The notes under the pieces were generated by a model. The model made no database searches and had not been told where the DNA came from. It worked only from the letters and a program-made list of their open reading frames with translations. Position numbers and translations under genes: made by a program. A stretch of DNA of 64,000 nt, from contig CABVRV010000006.1 in the NCBI GenBank assembly GCA_902500755.1, positions 1 to 64,000 of the forward strand, in the 5' to 3' direction. Source of the DNA: an uncultured Nitrospira sp. (GTDB lineage: Bacteria; Nitrospirota; Nitrospiria; Nitrospirales; Nitrospiraceae). The stretch's first letter is position 1, and each line of letters opens with the position of its first letter. Of this stretch, positions 16,424 to 24,811 are shown in pieces.

Positions 16424-16983
16424 ATGTCACAGGCTACGATGAGCGGAGTTATGAATGGAGTCGATGTGGAGCGGTTGGGTCAGACGATTCAGGCCGTGCG
16501 GAAGGATCCAGGGTTGGCCAGGTCACAGTTCCGAGCCGTCAATCGTTGGATCAGTGATGGCCACAATCGTTCAACGATCAAAGGATTCTATGGCGCAGGC
16601 CAGGAAGATACGACGCGGACAAAGCCGTTTGAGCTGGATGCCGATGAGCCTCACGTGCTCTCGGGAAGGATCAGGGCGCGAATCCGGTGGAGTTTGTGCT
16701 CCACGCGCTGGCCGCTTGTTTGACCACCTCACTGGTTTACCACGCGGCGGCGCGGGGGATTAGACTTGAGTCCGTGGAGTCGCAGTTGGAGGGGGATCTT
16801 GATTTGCAGGGCTTTCTAGGTCTCTCCGACCAGGTCCGTCGAGGGTATAAGGAGATTCGCGTCAAGTTCAAGGTGAAGTCCGATGCGTCACCTGAGCAAT
16901 TGGAGGAGCTGACGACATTCTCGCCGGTCTACGACATCGTGTCGAATCCTGTGCCGGTGTCGATCCAGATCGAACGGAAATAG
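16424..16983 (+). pseudogene. OsmC-family protein, interrupted by a one-base frameshift
   Basis: OsmC-like proteins are thiol-dependent peroxidases. The first part (GVDVERLGQTIQAVRKDPGL, then FRAVNRWISDGHNRS) is read in one frame as far as HVLSG near 16665. The rest (DQGANPVEFVLHALAACLTT to SIQIERK) continues in the next frame. Adding one G in the run at 16661-16667 restores a continuous protein of about 187 residues, including the conserved Cys in the AAC motif. ATG at 16424 has GGGAG upstream and may be the native start. This may be true decay or an assembly error in the G run. Confidence 0.75.
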
Positions 16984-16990
16984 GAGGACG

Positions 16991-17020
16991 GGCCTGGGTG
17001 GAATATTCGCCACCCAGGCC
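16991..17020 (+). terminator. Strong hairpin after the OsmC gene
   Basis: A perfect 11-bp stem (GGCCTGGGTGG with CCACCCAGGCC) with an 8-nt loop begins 8 bp after the OsmC stop codon. The position is right for a terminator, but no T-run follows. Confidence 0.65.
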
Positions 17021-17088
17021 ATGTAGCCAATGAACGCCATTCCGCCGAGTGGCGTCTTAGTCGATTTCCATCCCAGCCTGATCAGGAC

Positions 17089-18909
17089 GTGCGTTCCATT
17101 TCACCATCCAAGGCTTCTTGGTATAGTGATCCACAATCAGTGAATCAGCCAACGAGTCATAGCCAGCACTTGAAGTCTGAGGCGCAGACCATCCTTGAGT
17201 CTCGCCGGTCCTATCCCGTGACAGCTTTTTTTGTTCTGCTACTTCTGCTTGTGCCTGCGACAGCGGTACCGGCAGTCGCCGCGGATTCAGCCGACCTTTC
17301 AGTCGAGAAGGTGGCTGAGGAAGCCAAAGCCACCTGGGACAGTGGAGCGGTGATTGCTGCCCTTGAATTGCTCGATCAGGGTATTCAGGACCATCCTCAT
17401 ACGCCTGCACTGCACAAGTTGCGCGGTGACATTCTCTCCACCCTCCGTGACCCGAAGGAAGCGGTTCAAGCCTACGATCAAGCTCTTGCTGCCGAACCCA
17501 CGGCGCTAGATGCGCACTGGGCGAAATGGGGTGTGTTGGTACGGTGGGGACGAGAGGGCGAGGCAATCTTGGAGTTGCGGAGCATTGCCCAGATTGAGAC
17601 GAGCAATCCACTCATCCATTGGCGACTGGCGCTAGAGCTGCGAAAGCTCGATCGCTTGGAGGAATCACTGGAATCTTACAAACGGGCGGTGGAGCTGATG
17701 CCTGATTTACTTGGTTGGCGGTTGGTCCTCGCTCGTGCCCGGTTTGACGTGCTGGATTATGCAGGCGCAGATGCCGACTTGCAGTATGTCCTGCAGCATA
17801 TGGCCCCAGGTTCTCCGCTGGAGCTGCCGGCCAAGAATCAACTCGCGCAACTCTATGAATCAATGGATCGAGGGCGACGGTTCACGCGAGTGCTGACTCC
17901 TGAGGCCACGGCAGATCAATTGAAAGAATGGGCTGCTCTTCGGTCGGATGCGTGGAAGCTCTTCGAAGCCGGTCGCTACCAAGAGGTTGAACCGGTGTAT
18001 CGCAAGTTACTGGAACTCAACCCCAGCGATCCCGTTGCTACCCAGCAGCTCGGACTCACCCTCATGCAATTGAACCGGTGTGAAGAAGCGATAGATGTGT
18101 TCGGGAATATGTCGAACCTCAATCCAAAAGAGGAAGATTTCGCGGACACGACCTATCGGATGGGTCAGTGCTATGTCGAGTTGGAACGGTGGGAAGACGC
18201 CTTCGTTCACTTCCAGATGCTGTATGACGCGGCTGTTGAATTTGAAGAGGCCAACAAGGGGATTGCTTTTCCAGCCGGGACCCGCGTGTTGGCGAAGGAT
18301 AAGATTGCCCGTTGGCTCGACAAAGTAACGCCTCACGTTCCTGAACTCGTGAAACTGAAAGAAGAAGAGGCAATAAGGGAGAAGGAATTGAAAGCGCGTG
18401 CTCTTGCTCGATCAGACGAAGCGCTCTTTGCAAAGGTGATTGAAAAGGCGAAGCCACAGAAGACGCTCGATGCCGGTGTGGCGATCGCCGGGCGGGATGC
18501 GGATTTTAGCTGGTTTCGGTATGTGATTCCGGCCGGCAAAGTGCTACGGGACGACTTTCCAACCGGCGCCCATGAGTTTATCCCGTTGAATCCGAGAGAT
18601 ACCTTTCCAAGCACTCAGGCGGAAATTTATTTAGTATTTAAGCTGGTGTCGGATTCCTTCGAGGCTGTGCCGCTGACTGCACGATGTTCGCCGGAAACCC
18701 ACGAGATGACCGAAGATCCGCAAGCAACCGTTCAGGATCAAGTCATGACCGCTATGAACGATCGCTCGGGTTATTTTCTCCTCACCCCTCCAAAATCAGA
18801 ATGGACACCGGGTTATTACCGCTGCGGCCTTTTTGCAGGAGATCAGACCTCGGCTTATTCGTATGTGGATGAAGTGAGGTTCAGGATCAGCGAGCTGGGT
18901 AGACCTTGA
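17089..18909 (+). CDS. Exported TPR-repeat protein
   Basis: Up to 606 residues. A hydrophobic signal or anchor segment (AFFVLLLLLVPATAVPAVAAD, about residues 46-66) is followed by at least six tetratricopeptide repeats (for example AVQAYDQALAAEPTALDAHW and EPVYRKLLELNPSDPVATQQ), which mediate protein contacts. A C-terminal domain of about 150 residues has beta-type sequence and Cys residues (TARCSPE, YRCGLFAGDQ). The true start is uncertain: GTG at 17089 leaves a long leader before the signal segment, while TTG at 17170 would give a normal one. No partner is evident from neighbours. Confidence 0.7.
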   Translation: MRSISPSKASWYSDPQSVNQPTSHSQHLKSEAQTILESRRSYPVTAFFVLLLLLVPATAVPAVAADSADLSVEKVAEEAKATWDSGAVIAALELLDQGIQDHPHTPALHKLRGDILSTLRDPKEAVQAYDQALAAEPTALDAHWAKWGVLVRWGREGEAILELRSIAQIETSNPLIHWRLALELRKLDRLEESLESYKRAVELMPDLLGWRLVLARARFDVLDYAGADADLQYVLQHMAPGSPLELPAKNQLAQLYESMDRGRRFTRVLTPEATADQLKEWAALRSDAWKLFEAGRYQEVEPVYRKLLELNPSDPVATQQLGLTLMQLNRCEEAIDVFGNMSNLNPKEEDFADTTYRMGQCYVELERWEDAFVHFQMLYDAAVEFEEANKGIAFPAGTRVLAKDKIARWLDKVTPHVPELVKLKEEEAIREKELKARALARSDEALFAKVIEKAKPQKTLDAGVAIAGRDADFSWFRYVIPAGKVLRDDFPTGAHEFIPLNPRDTFPSTQAEIYLVFKLVSDSFEAVPLTARCSPETHEMTEDPQATVQDQVMTAMNDRSGYFLLTPPKSEWTPGYYRCGLFAGDQTSAYSYVDEVRFRISELGRP

Positions 18910-18999
18910 TGATCTTTGGTGAGATTTTCAGTGAGGCAGTAGTCATGCCTGACCACAAGAGACCAGTTATCGCGTGTAATTAAGTCCGCTGGTTTCCGA

Positions 19000-19215
19000 A
19001 TGGCTCTCTCGGTGGAGGAATACGATGTATTATCACGGCTGGAGGAGGTAGAAAGAGGCTACAAAGCAAAAGCGATATCGAAGGTAGACCATATAACTGA
19101 AGAAAAACGGTTAAGGGAAGAGCTTTTCCATCTTCATTTAGTCAGGCAAGTGGACCAGCTTGAATTGCGACTGACAGATGGATTATGCCGCATTGAGAGG
19201 CAGCTTAATCGGTAA
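19000..19215 (+). CDS. Small charged helical protein, possible gene
   Basis: A 71-residue frame, rich in Glu, Lys and Leu, predicted to form one or two long helices (VEEYDVLSRLEEVERGYKAK; ITEEKRLREELFHL). No family is recognised and the ribosome-binding site is weak. Codon use looks protein-like, but expression is uncertain. Confidence 0.35.
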   Translation: MALSVEEYDVLSRLEEVERGYKAKAISKVDHITEEKRLREELFHLHLVRQVDQLELRLTDGLCRIERQLNR

Positions 19216-19311
19216 AAGAATGACCTGAGACTAAATGGGATCTGGCATGCGTCTCTACTCATAGAACTCTCGAAAGATAAGATTGGGATTTGTTGGATGT
19301 GATCAGGAAGC

Positions 19312-19510
19312 TCAGGGTTTCTTCGCCACCACCTTGCCGCTTCCCACACGTAGATCGGCGTCCCGTGCATTTTGGCAGTTTTTCGAGCTGCCTTAGCAGC
19401 TTGACTGAGTGCATGACCAACGCTCTGTACAAACCGTTCGTTCTCCGTCTGCCGCTTTGTCTTTATGTGACTTTCTCCAGCTATTTTTCAAACTTGCCCA
19501 GGTCGAACAT
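19312..19510 (-). pseudogene. Decayed copy of the zeta-toxin partner gene
   Basis: Minus-strand sequence encodes an alignable relative of the small basic protein at 21200-21358: AAKAARKTAKMHGTPIYVWE against AAKAARKTAKMYGTPIYVWE. Relative to that intact copy, one base is missing near 19346, which shifts the frame just before the conserved end. No ATG or ribosome-binding site is found at the expected place. The first roughly 85 bp (from 19313) are almost identical to 21201 onward. Further upstream on the same strand, an open tail ending in FDLGKFEK may be the remnant of its former partner gene. Confidence 0.6.
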
Positions 19511-19678
19511 GGCACCTGCCTGTCCGAGAGTGGTTGAGCAGAGGTACTGTAGTATGCGACGATCAGCTGCACCGCCATGGCCTAGGAAGTTCGTGAGGTA
19601 GAAAAGGAGATCTGACCTTGGATCTCTCGCGGGATGGTGAGGAATTGGTTCTGAGACCACGAAATGGAGGGATAACGA

Positions 19679-19963
19679 ATGTGGTTCATACGCAAGATAG
19701 GAATCGCATTGCTTTCGCTGTTCTTGTCGATGATTGCTGACCCACTTCTTGCAGCGGAGCTGTCCGGGACGGTCTACCGTAGTGGGAGGCCAGCCGCTAA
19801 TCTGAGCATCACCGTGGAGGGCGGGAATGTTGAGGCAAGGACGGATGGCAGAGGGGAGTACAGACTCGACTTGCCGCCGGGAAACTATATTCTCATCATT
19901 CGAGGTCAACGAATTCCTGTCACGGTCTCCTCCGGAGGAACGAGGCAGGACATTCGCCTCTGA
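19679..19963 (+). CDS. Small secreted protein with carboxypeptidase-regulatory-like domain
   Basis: The 94-residue protein has a clear signal peptide (MWFIRKIGIALLSLFLSMIADPLLA-AE). The mature part LSGTVYRSGRPAANLSITVEGG, DGRGEYRLDLPPGNYILII is a single small beta-sandwich of the carboxypeptidase-regulatory (CarboxypepD_reg) type, common in surface and periplasmic proteins. It sits 32 bp before a membrane-anchored protein on the same strand, possibly its partner. Confidence 0.7.
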   Translation: MWFIRKIGIALLSLFLSMIADPLLAAELSGTVYRSGRPAANLSITVEGGNVEARTDGRGEYRLDLPPGNYILIIRGQRIPVTVSSGGTRQDIRL

Positions 19964-19995
19964 AAAGATCGGAATGGCACCAAGGAGCACTGCGG

Positions 19996-21081
19996 ATGGG
20001 CGATGAAGCAGGAGGTAGGAAGGATCTGTGGGACAAGTGGGAATCCTTCGCCAAGATCCTGGCCGGAGTCTGTGCCGCCGTGGGAGCGATCGCGATTCCG
20101 TGGTTTATCAATCACTACACGGAGGAAAATCGTAAGTCTCAGGTGTATGTGCAAATGATGACCGAACGAGAAAAGTCCGATACGAGCATCAGAGAGAACA
20201 TGTTTAGGGCTCTGTTGGATGGCTATCTCAAAACTCTCGGGGACGATGTAAAAAAGGAAGACCTGGAATCCTTTCGAAAGCGCATTGTGTTTCTTGAGCT
20301 TCTGACAGTGAACTTTCAGGAGTTCTTCAACGCCAAGCCGTTGTTTGAGGAGGTCCATGAGAAGCTGGTGAAACATCGGGACACGGAGAGGGATGCATCC
20401 TCACGCTCCGCGTGGAGGGGGTTGGTGAAGAAGGTTACGGGGGTTGCCAAAGAGACTGCTTCGAGACAAGCGACGACGCTGAATACGATCGGCGACAGCG
20501 TGGTGTTTACGATGAGAAAAGGCGAAATGGGTTGTGTGCATCTCTATGAGAAAATAGGCATTGAAACTCTTCGAAAAGGTGACGGGGCGACCCGCTTCAA
20601 GAATTTTGAGGAGGGCGAGTGTCTGCCGGTTCTAGCCGCACAGGGGGAGGGAACGTTAGGGACGGCTACATCGATGGGCCCAGATCAGAACCGCCAGGAA
20701 TCACTCATCACCAAGGGGTATCAGAAGAGACAATCCATCCAGCTTCGCGTCGTAGAGGTGAACGAGGCGAGTGTAACTGTTGAGGTGACGGTCTATGCCG
20801 ACTTCTTCAATGGGAATACGTACGTCGGCAGCGAACCGGGGAGGGGATTTCCGGTCAACGTCTCCTATTTTGATCTGCCTTACATGGACAACATCAAATT
20901 AGTGGACGGGAATCGGTTTGCACTGGTCCTGAATGGCATCTACGGGGGGTCGGATGGAAACGAAAACGCCGAGGCAGACATCGAAGCCATCCGCTTTAGG
21001 AATGATTTTATGAGTCTGCGGGACCGCCCTCTTTTCGAGGAAATGATCAAGAAGCTTCAACAGAGCGCTACGGCCCGTTGA
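19996..21081 (+). CDS. Membrane-anchored protein of unknown function
   Basis: A 361-residue protein with one transmembrane helix near the N-terminus (FAKILAGVCAAVGAIAIPWFI, about residues 18-38) preceded by a charged cytoplasmic stretch. A helical region with many Lys and Glu follows (about 40-130), then a C-terminal beta-rich part (IQLRVVEVNEASVTVEVTVYADF). No family is recognised. It probably forms a two-gene unit with the small secreted protein upstream. The pair lies between the two copies of the toxin-partner repeat and may be an insertion. Confidence 0.6.
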   Translation: MGDEAGGRKDLWDKWESFAKILAGVCAAVGAIAIPWFINHYTEENRKSQVYVQMMTEREKSDTSIRENMFRALLDGYLKTLGDDVKKEDLESFRKRIVFLELLTVNFQEFFNAKPLFEEVHEKLVKHRDTERDASSRSAWRGLVKKVTGVAKETASRQATTLNTIGDSVVFTMRKGEMGCVHLYEKIGIETLRKGDGATRFKNFEEGECLPVLAAQGEGTLGTATSMGPDQNRQESLITKGYQKRQSIQLRVVEVNEASVTVEVTVYADFFNGNTYVGSEPGRGFPVNVSYFDLPYMDNIKLVDGNRFALVLNGIYGGSDGNENAEADIEAIRFRNDFMSLRDRPLFEEMIKKLQQSATAR

Positions 21082-21199
21082 TTCAATCGGCCGACAAGCA
21101 CAATCACAATGACTCCTGTTGCTTTGACTTAGGCGAACGAGGGATGGAGATCATCACGAATCCGGCTGCTTCCCCCACCGTCCTACAGTTTCATGAATT

Positions 21200-21358
21200 T
21201 CAGGGTTTCTTCGCCACCACCTTGCCGTTTTCCCACACATAGATCGGCGTCCCGTACATCTTGGCGGTTTTGCGAGCTGCCTTGGCAGCCCTGCGCAGTG
21301 CGCGCCCGACAGCCTCAGAAAAGGCCTTTGTTTCTTTCTTCCTTATTACTTTCCTCAT
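21200..21358 (-). CDS. Small basic protein paired with the zeta-like kinase
   Basis: A 52-residue, strongly basic protein: RKVIRKKETKAFSEAVGRAL, a helix AARKTAKMYG, then TPIYVWENGKVVAKKP. The frame is too short for most gene finders. Its ATG overlaps the TGA of the zeta-like gene (ATGA, 21355-21358), so the two are translationally coupled. Small proteins with the ending TPIYVWENGKVV are repeatedly seen beside zeta-type kinases as I recall, and an antitoxin role is likely but unproven. A decayed copy lies about 2 kb away at 19312-19510. Confidence 0.6.
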   Translation of the reverse strand: MRKVIRKKETKAFSEAVGRALRRAAKAARKTAKMYGTPIYVWENGKVVAKKP

Positions 21359-21885
21359 GGGCCTTCCTCCAGCAGTCGTGGAGTATCGCCTGAATTCTCA
21401 TACACCGACCAGGTGTCGGCTAATGGGCGATAGAGCGTATGAAAATTCTGCCAACTCCGATGGAAACGCCGTATGACATCGACACGCGGGACATTATGCC
21501 CACCTTGTTCAACCCTGGTAGCGACGCGTTGTAGCGCAAGCTTGGATGATGACAATGAAAGAAATACAATTCTGATCGTATACCCTGTCGCCTTCCAGCT
21601 CTGCAACAGATGCAGGTAGGTTCTTCCACTCAAAGTGCTTTCGAAGGCGAAATTCTTCCGTTCGCCGGCCAATCGAGAGAGTTCTCGAAGGACAAGACGA
21701 CCTGCTTGTCGGGCGGCCAGTTCTGGCCGAAGAGGCGAAAGCCCGCCTGCGATGAGGTCGGTATTTACAAAATGAATGACTCCGACCTCGCGAAGCAGAA
21801 ATTCTCTCGCGAATGTGGTCTTGCCCGAGCCGTTGGGCCCAGCAATGATAATACAACGAGGGTGTCGAATCGGTCTGTCGGCCAC
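21355..21885 (-). CDS. Zeta-toxin-like P-loop kinase
   Basis: A 176-residue P-loop protein with Walker A GPNGSGKTTFA (residues 16-26). The motifs VNTDLIAGGLSPLRPELAA and FAFESTLSGRTYL match the zeta-toxin/AAA family proposed to phosphorylate UDP-N-acetylglucosamine or similar small substrates. It begins 9 bp after bioB on the same strand and overlaps the small basic gene after it. It may be the toxin of a reversed-order toxin-antitoxin pair, or a housekeeping kinase. Confidence 0.75.
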   Translation of the reverse strand: MADRPIRHPRCIIIAGPNGSGKTTFAREFLLREVGVIHFVNTDLIAGGLSPLRPELAARQAGRLVLRELSRLAGERKNFAFESTLSGRTYLHLLQSWKATGYTIRIVFLSLSSSKLALQRVATRVEQGGHNVPRVDVIRRFHRSWQNFHTLYRPLADTWSVYENSGDTPRLLEEGP

Positions 21886-21893
21886 AGTTACGA

Positions 21894-22886
21894 TCAGCTA
21901 GCGACGGGCTGCTGGTAATCCACTTCGATGGTGAAGCCGAGATCCTCGATCATGCCCCAGACTTCTGGAGCCGGGGCGCCTGGAGTCGTCAGGTAGCCGT
22001 TCACGAAGACGGAGTCTGCAGGATAGAGCGCAAGCGGCTGGAGGCTACGCAGATTGTGCTCCCGACCGCCCGCGATGCGGATTTCTGTCCGAGGATGGAG
22101 GAATCGAAAGAGGCAGAGCACTTTTAAACAGCGTTGCGGGGTCAGCTGGTCGCAATTCTCCAGCGGAGTGCCGGCGACCGGGTGTAGAGTATTCAGGGGA
22201 ATGGAGTCCGGCTTGACGTCACGCAAGGCTGTCGCAAGTTCGATCAGATCCTCGTCGCTCTCGCCCATGCCGACGATGCCGCCCGAGCAAATTTCCAATC
22301 CCGCCGCGCGCGCGTTCTTGATCGTCGCCAACCGATCTTGGAAGGTGTGGGTGGTGCAGATCGACGCATGGAAGGCTTCGCTGGTGTTCAGGTTGTGATT
22401 CACGCGATCGACGCCGGCGGCTTTCAGCCGCTTGGCTTGGGACTCGCTCATCAGGCCCAGTGAACAGCAGATCTGAATCGGTACTTCCTGCTTGATGGAA
22501 CGTACGGCTCCGGCGATTTCATCAATCTCGCGATCCAACGGACTCCGCCCGCTGATGACGATGCAATAGCGTTGCGCCTTCGACGCAGCGGCTTGTCGGG
22601 CGCCCTCGATCATTCGCTTCTGTGGGAGTAGGTTGTACCGTTCGATCGGTGCCGTCGAAATCGACGACTGCGAACAGTAGTGACAGTCTTCCTGGCAGGC
22701 CCCGCTTTTAGCGTTCTGCAGCATCTGCAGACGGACTGTGCGGCCGAAATATTTGGAACGCACTTGGAACGCTGCGTGGAGCAATGGGAGGAGATCGTCA
22801 TTCGGTGTATCCAGGACAGAATGGCATTCTGCTCTGGTAAGGGGTTCGTCGTGGAGCGCCTTGTCTGCCAACGTCATGTAACTCAT
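21894..22886 (-). CDS. bioB: Biotin synthase
   Basis: The 330-residue radical-SAM enzyme inserts sulfur into dethiobiotin, the last step of biotin synthesis. The CxxxCxxC cluster motif is visible as CQEDCHYCSQS, with later conserved segments YNHNLNTS-like VNHNLNTSEAF and GGIVGMGESDEDL. The ATG at 22886 gives the normal length; the open frame continues 26 codons upstream without similarity. bioD is about 32 kb away, so the biotin genes are dispersed. Confidence 0.95.
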   Translation of the reverse strand: MSYMTLADKALHDEPLTRAECHSVLDTPNDDLLPLLHAAFQVRSKYFGRTVRLQMLQNAKSGACQEDCHYCSQSSISTAPIERYNLLPQKRMIEGARQAAASKAQRYCIVISGRSPLDREIDEIAGAVRSIKQEVPIQICCSLGLMSESQAKRLKAAGVDRVNHNLNTSEAFHASICTTHTFQDRLATIKNARAAGLEICSGGIVGMGESDEDLIELATALRDVKPDSIPLNTLHPVAGTPLENCDQLTPQRCLKVLCLFRFLHPRTEIRIAGGREHNLRSLQPLALYPADSVFVNGYLTTPGAPAPEVWGMIEDLGFTIEVDYQQPVAS

Positions 22887-23004
22887 GGAGTCCTCAAAAT
22901 TACAGATGTGGTGATGATCCGCTGAACTTCTGATCTGTTGAATCGAGAGGGAGAAGGTCCACACGCTCGACAGGTCAAACCATCAGCGGATATTGGCGGA
23001 AAAC

Positions 23005-24405
23005 CTACACGGTTTCAAATGGAGAAGCAATGCCTTGATAGGGAACGGATGGAACGGACGAAGACTCGCCGTCCGGCCGGTCTCCGACTTGGCCCGCCTC
23101 GAGCCAGGGGAGAGCGGTGAGCGTGTTCCACTTGGCACAGCGGCGGCATCGGCCCGTCCATTCGACCGACTCCTGCCGACACTGAGTGCAGATATAGGGG
23201 ACCACGACCCGTTTCTTGAAACCGAGGGCCTTCTTCAATTCGACAATAGCTTCCTCAAAATGTTGCTTGCGCAAATACAGGTTGGCCATGATCTTGTGGT
23301 AATCCAATAAGTGGTCTTGCGGGCCTTCAATCGTTGAAAGGAGGTCGAAGGCCTCATCGACCATTTCCAGGCGATAGTAGAGTTTGCCCAAATAGAACTG
23401 TAAAACTGGATTCTGTGGATTGTGCTGCAACGCTTCCTGATAGACACGGATGATTTCGCTGGGTTCGCCTTGTTCCAAGAACAGCTCTTCCAACCGATGC
23501 AGAATGATGACGCTTCGCGTCCGTGAGTAGACTTTCTTGAGGATTTCGACGGCGTTTTTCGTCTTTCCTTCATGGATCAGAATTTCGCCCAGTCCGATAT
23601 AGGCAGGAAGAAAACTACGATCCTTCTTGATGGCGCCTCTGAAGTATCGTCTGGCTTTATCGGGATGCCCCCGTTCCAGCAGTTGCCGTCCAACTTCATA
23701 CATACACCCGAGGAGGAGCGCGGACTCGGCCTGTTTTTCAGATGCAGACATGTTGGCTTTGAGCAGGCGATGTTGGATTTCGAGCGCCTCGCTCCACCGC
23801 TCCAAGCGGATGTTGAGATCCCGTTTTCGGATCAGCGCCGTGAGGTTATCGGGTTCGATCTTGAGAATTTTTTGAAGGGCCTGGAGCGCCTCTTCATACC
23901 GTTTCGCTCCTTCCAGATCCTTGCCCAGTTCCAACAAGGCTTCGATGTTTCGATCATCCACTCGTTGCGCATGCTGATGGAGTCGGATGGCCTCGGGAAA
24001 GTTCTGTTCCGAACGGTGGATATTTCCCAGCCAGAGCAGTGAATCGACGCGATTGGGGTCGATGGCCAGGGCTTTCTCTAACAGGGTGATGGCCTCCGCA
24101 GTACGTTTCGACATGAATGCATGGGTGCCGTCTCGATGGAGCGAATCGACCTTCTCTTTTCGACGGACCAGACGGTTGCTCCGCCAGTTCAAGATGAGGT
24201 GCGCTGTTTGTTGCAACCCGACGGCGAACGTGGCAAGGACAGCTCCAAATGCCATGGAAATCAGCATGAGTGTGACCGGACTGAGTTCAAACTCGGCACC
24301 GGGGCTGGTGTGGATCACGACGAACCCGGGGTTGAGTTCACGGAAGTAACTGTAGAGAAACAGCCCGGCGCTGATGAGGAAAATGCTGATCAACAGCTTG
24401 AACAT
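23005..24405 (-). CDS. lapB: LapB-like TPR protein with rubredoxin-type zinc finger
   Basis: A 466-residue inner-membrane-anchored protein. There are two N-terminal hydrophobic helices (residues 3-20 and 44-66), nine or so TPR repeats (about 85-400), and a C-terminal four-cysteine knuckle (YICTQCRQESVEWTGRCRRC). The TPR-plus-rubredoxin-like end is diagnostic for LapB/YciM, which tunes lipopolysaccharide synthesis through LpxC turnover in enterobacteria. The first part resembles LapA, so this looks like a LapA-LapB fusion. It lies 3 bp after rsfS. Confidence 0.82.
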   Translation of the reverse strand: MFKLLISIFLISAGLFLYSYFRELNPGFVVIHTSPGAEFELSPVTLMLISMAFGAVLATFAVGLQQTAHLILNWRSNRLVRRKEKVDSLHRDGTHAFMSKRTAEAITLLEKALAIDPNRVDSLLWLGNIHRSEQNFPEAIRLHQHAQRVDDRNIEALLELGKDLEGAKRYEEALQALQKILKIEPDNLTALIRKRDLNIRLERWSEALEIQHRLLKANMSASEKQAESALLLGCMYEVGRQLLERGHPDKARRYFRGAIKKDRSFLPAYIGLGEILIHEGKTKNAVEILKKVYSRTRSVIILHRLEELFLEQGEPSEIIRVYQEALQHNPQNPVLQFYLGKLYYRLEMVDEAFDLLSTIEGPQDHLLDYHKIMANLYLRKQHFEEAIVELKKALGFKKRVVVPYICTQCRQESVEWTGRCRRCAKWNTLTALPWLEAGQVGDRPDGESSSVPSVPYQGIASPFETV

Positions 24406-24408
24406 AGC

Positions 24409-24783
24409 CTACACCGTCTTTTGTGGGCTTGTCTTCCGGACGAGGCGTCGTTTCGGCGGGGCGGTTGGGGTCGACGATTCGTCAGGAATAGCAACCCGCT
24501 GTGCGTCGCTCCAGAGACGCTCGATCGCATAGTGCGACCGCGATTCCTGTCTCATGACATGGGCGACGACATCGCCAAAGTCAATCAGGACCCATTGGCC
24601 TGATGCAGTGCCTTCGATGCTCAGCGGTCGTTGGCCTACACGAGAGAGTTCGTCAACGATCGAGTCAGCGACTGCGCGAGTCTGTCTGTCGGATTCAGCC
24701 GAGCCAATGACTAAATAGTCAGCGATCGACGTCAGTGGGGCAACGTGGAGGACTTGGACATCCAAGGCCTTTTTCTCGAGCAT
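24409..24783 (-). CDS. rsfS: Ribosome silencing factor RsfS
   Basis: RsfS binds ribosomal protein L14 and blocks subunit joining in slow growth. The core is clear (DVQVLHVAPLTSIADYLVIG, WVLIDFGDVVAHVM, SHYAIERLW). The only standard start in range is ATG 24783, which leaves a shorter N-terminus than usual. Family-like sequence (SKATALAAARAMLEKKALDV) continues in frame upstream to an ATC at 24826-24828, six bases after a strong GGGAGG site inside the end of nadD. An ATC start is therefore possible. The gene is coupled with nadD and the lapB-like gene. Confidence 0.88.
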   Translation of the reverse strand: MLEKKALDVQVLHVAPLTSIADYLVIGSAESDRQTRAVADSIVDELSRVGQRPLSIEGTASGQWVLIDFGDVVAHVMRQESRSHYAIERLWSDAQRVAIPDESSTPTAPPKRRLVRKTSPQKTV

Positions 24784-24811
24784 CGCCCTGGCTGCGGCGA
24801 GAGCGGTGGCC

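Noticed and set aside
19481..19990. A 169-codon minus-strand frame
   Set aside because: It lies opposite a convincing secreted protein (19679-19963). Only its final residues could be a relic of a toxin-module gene.
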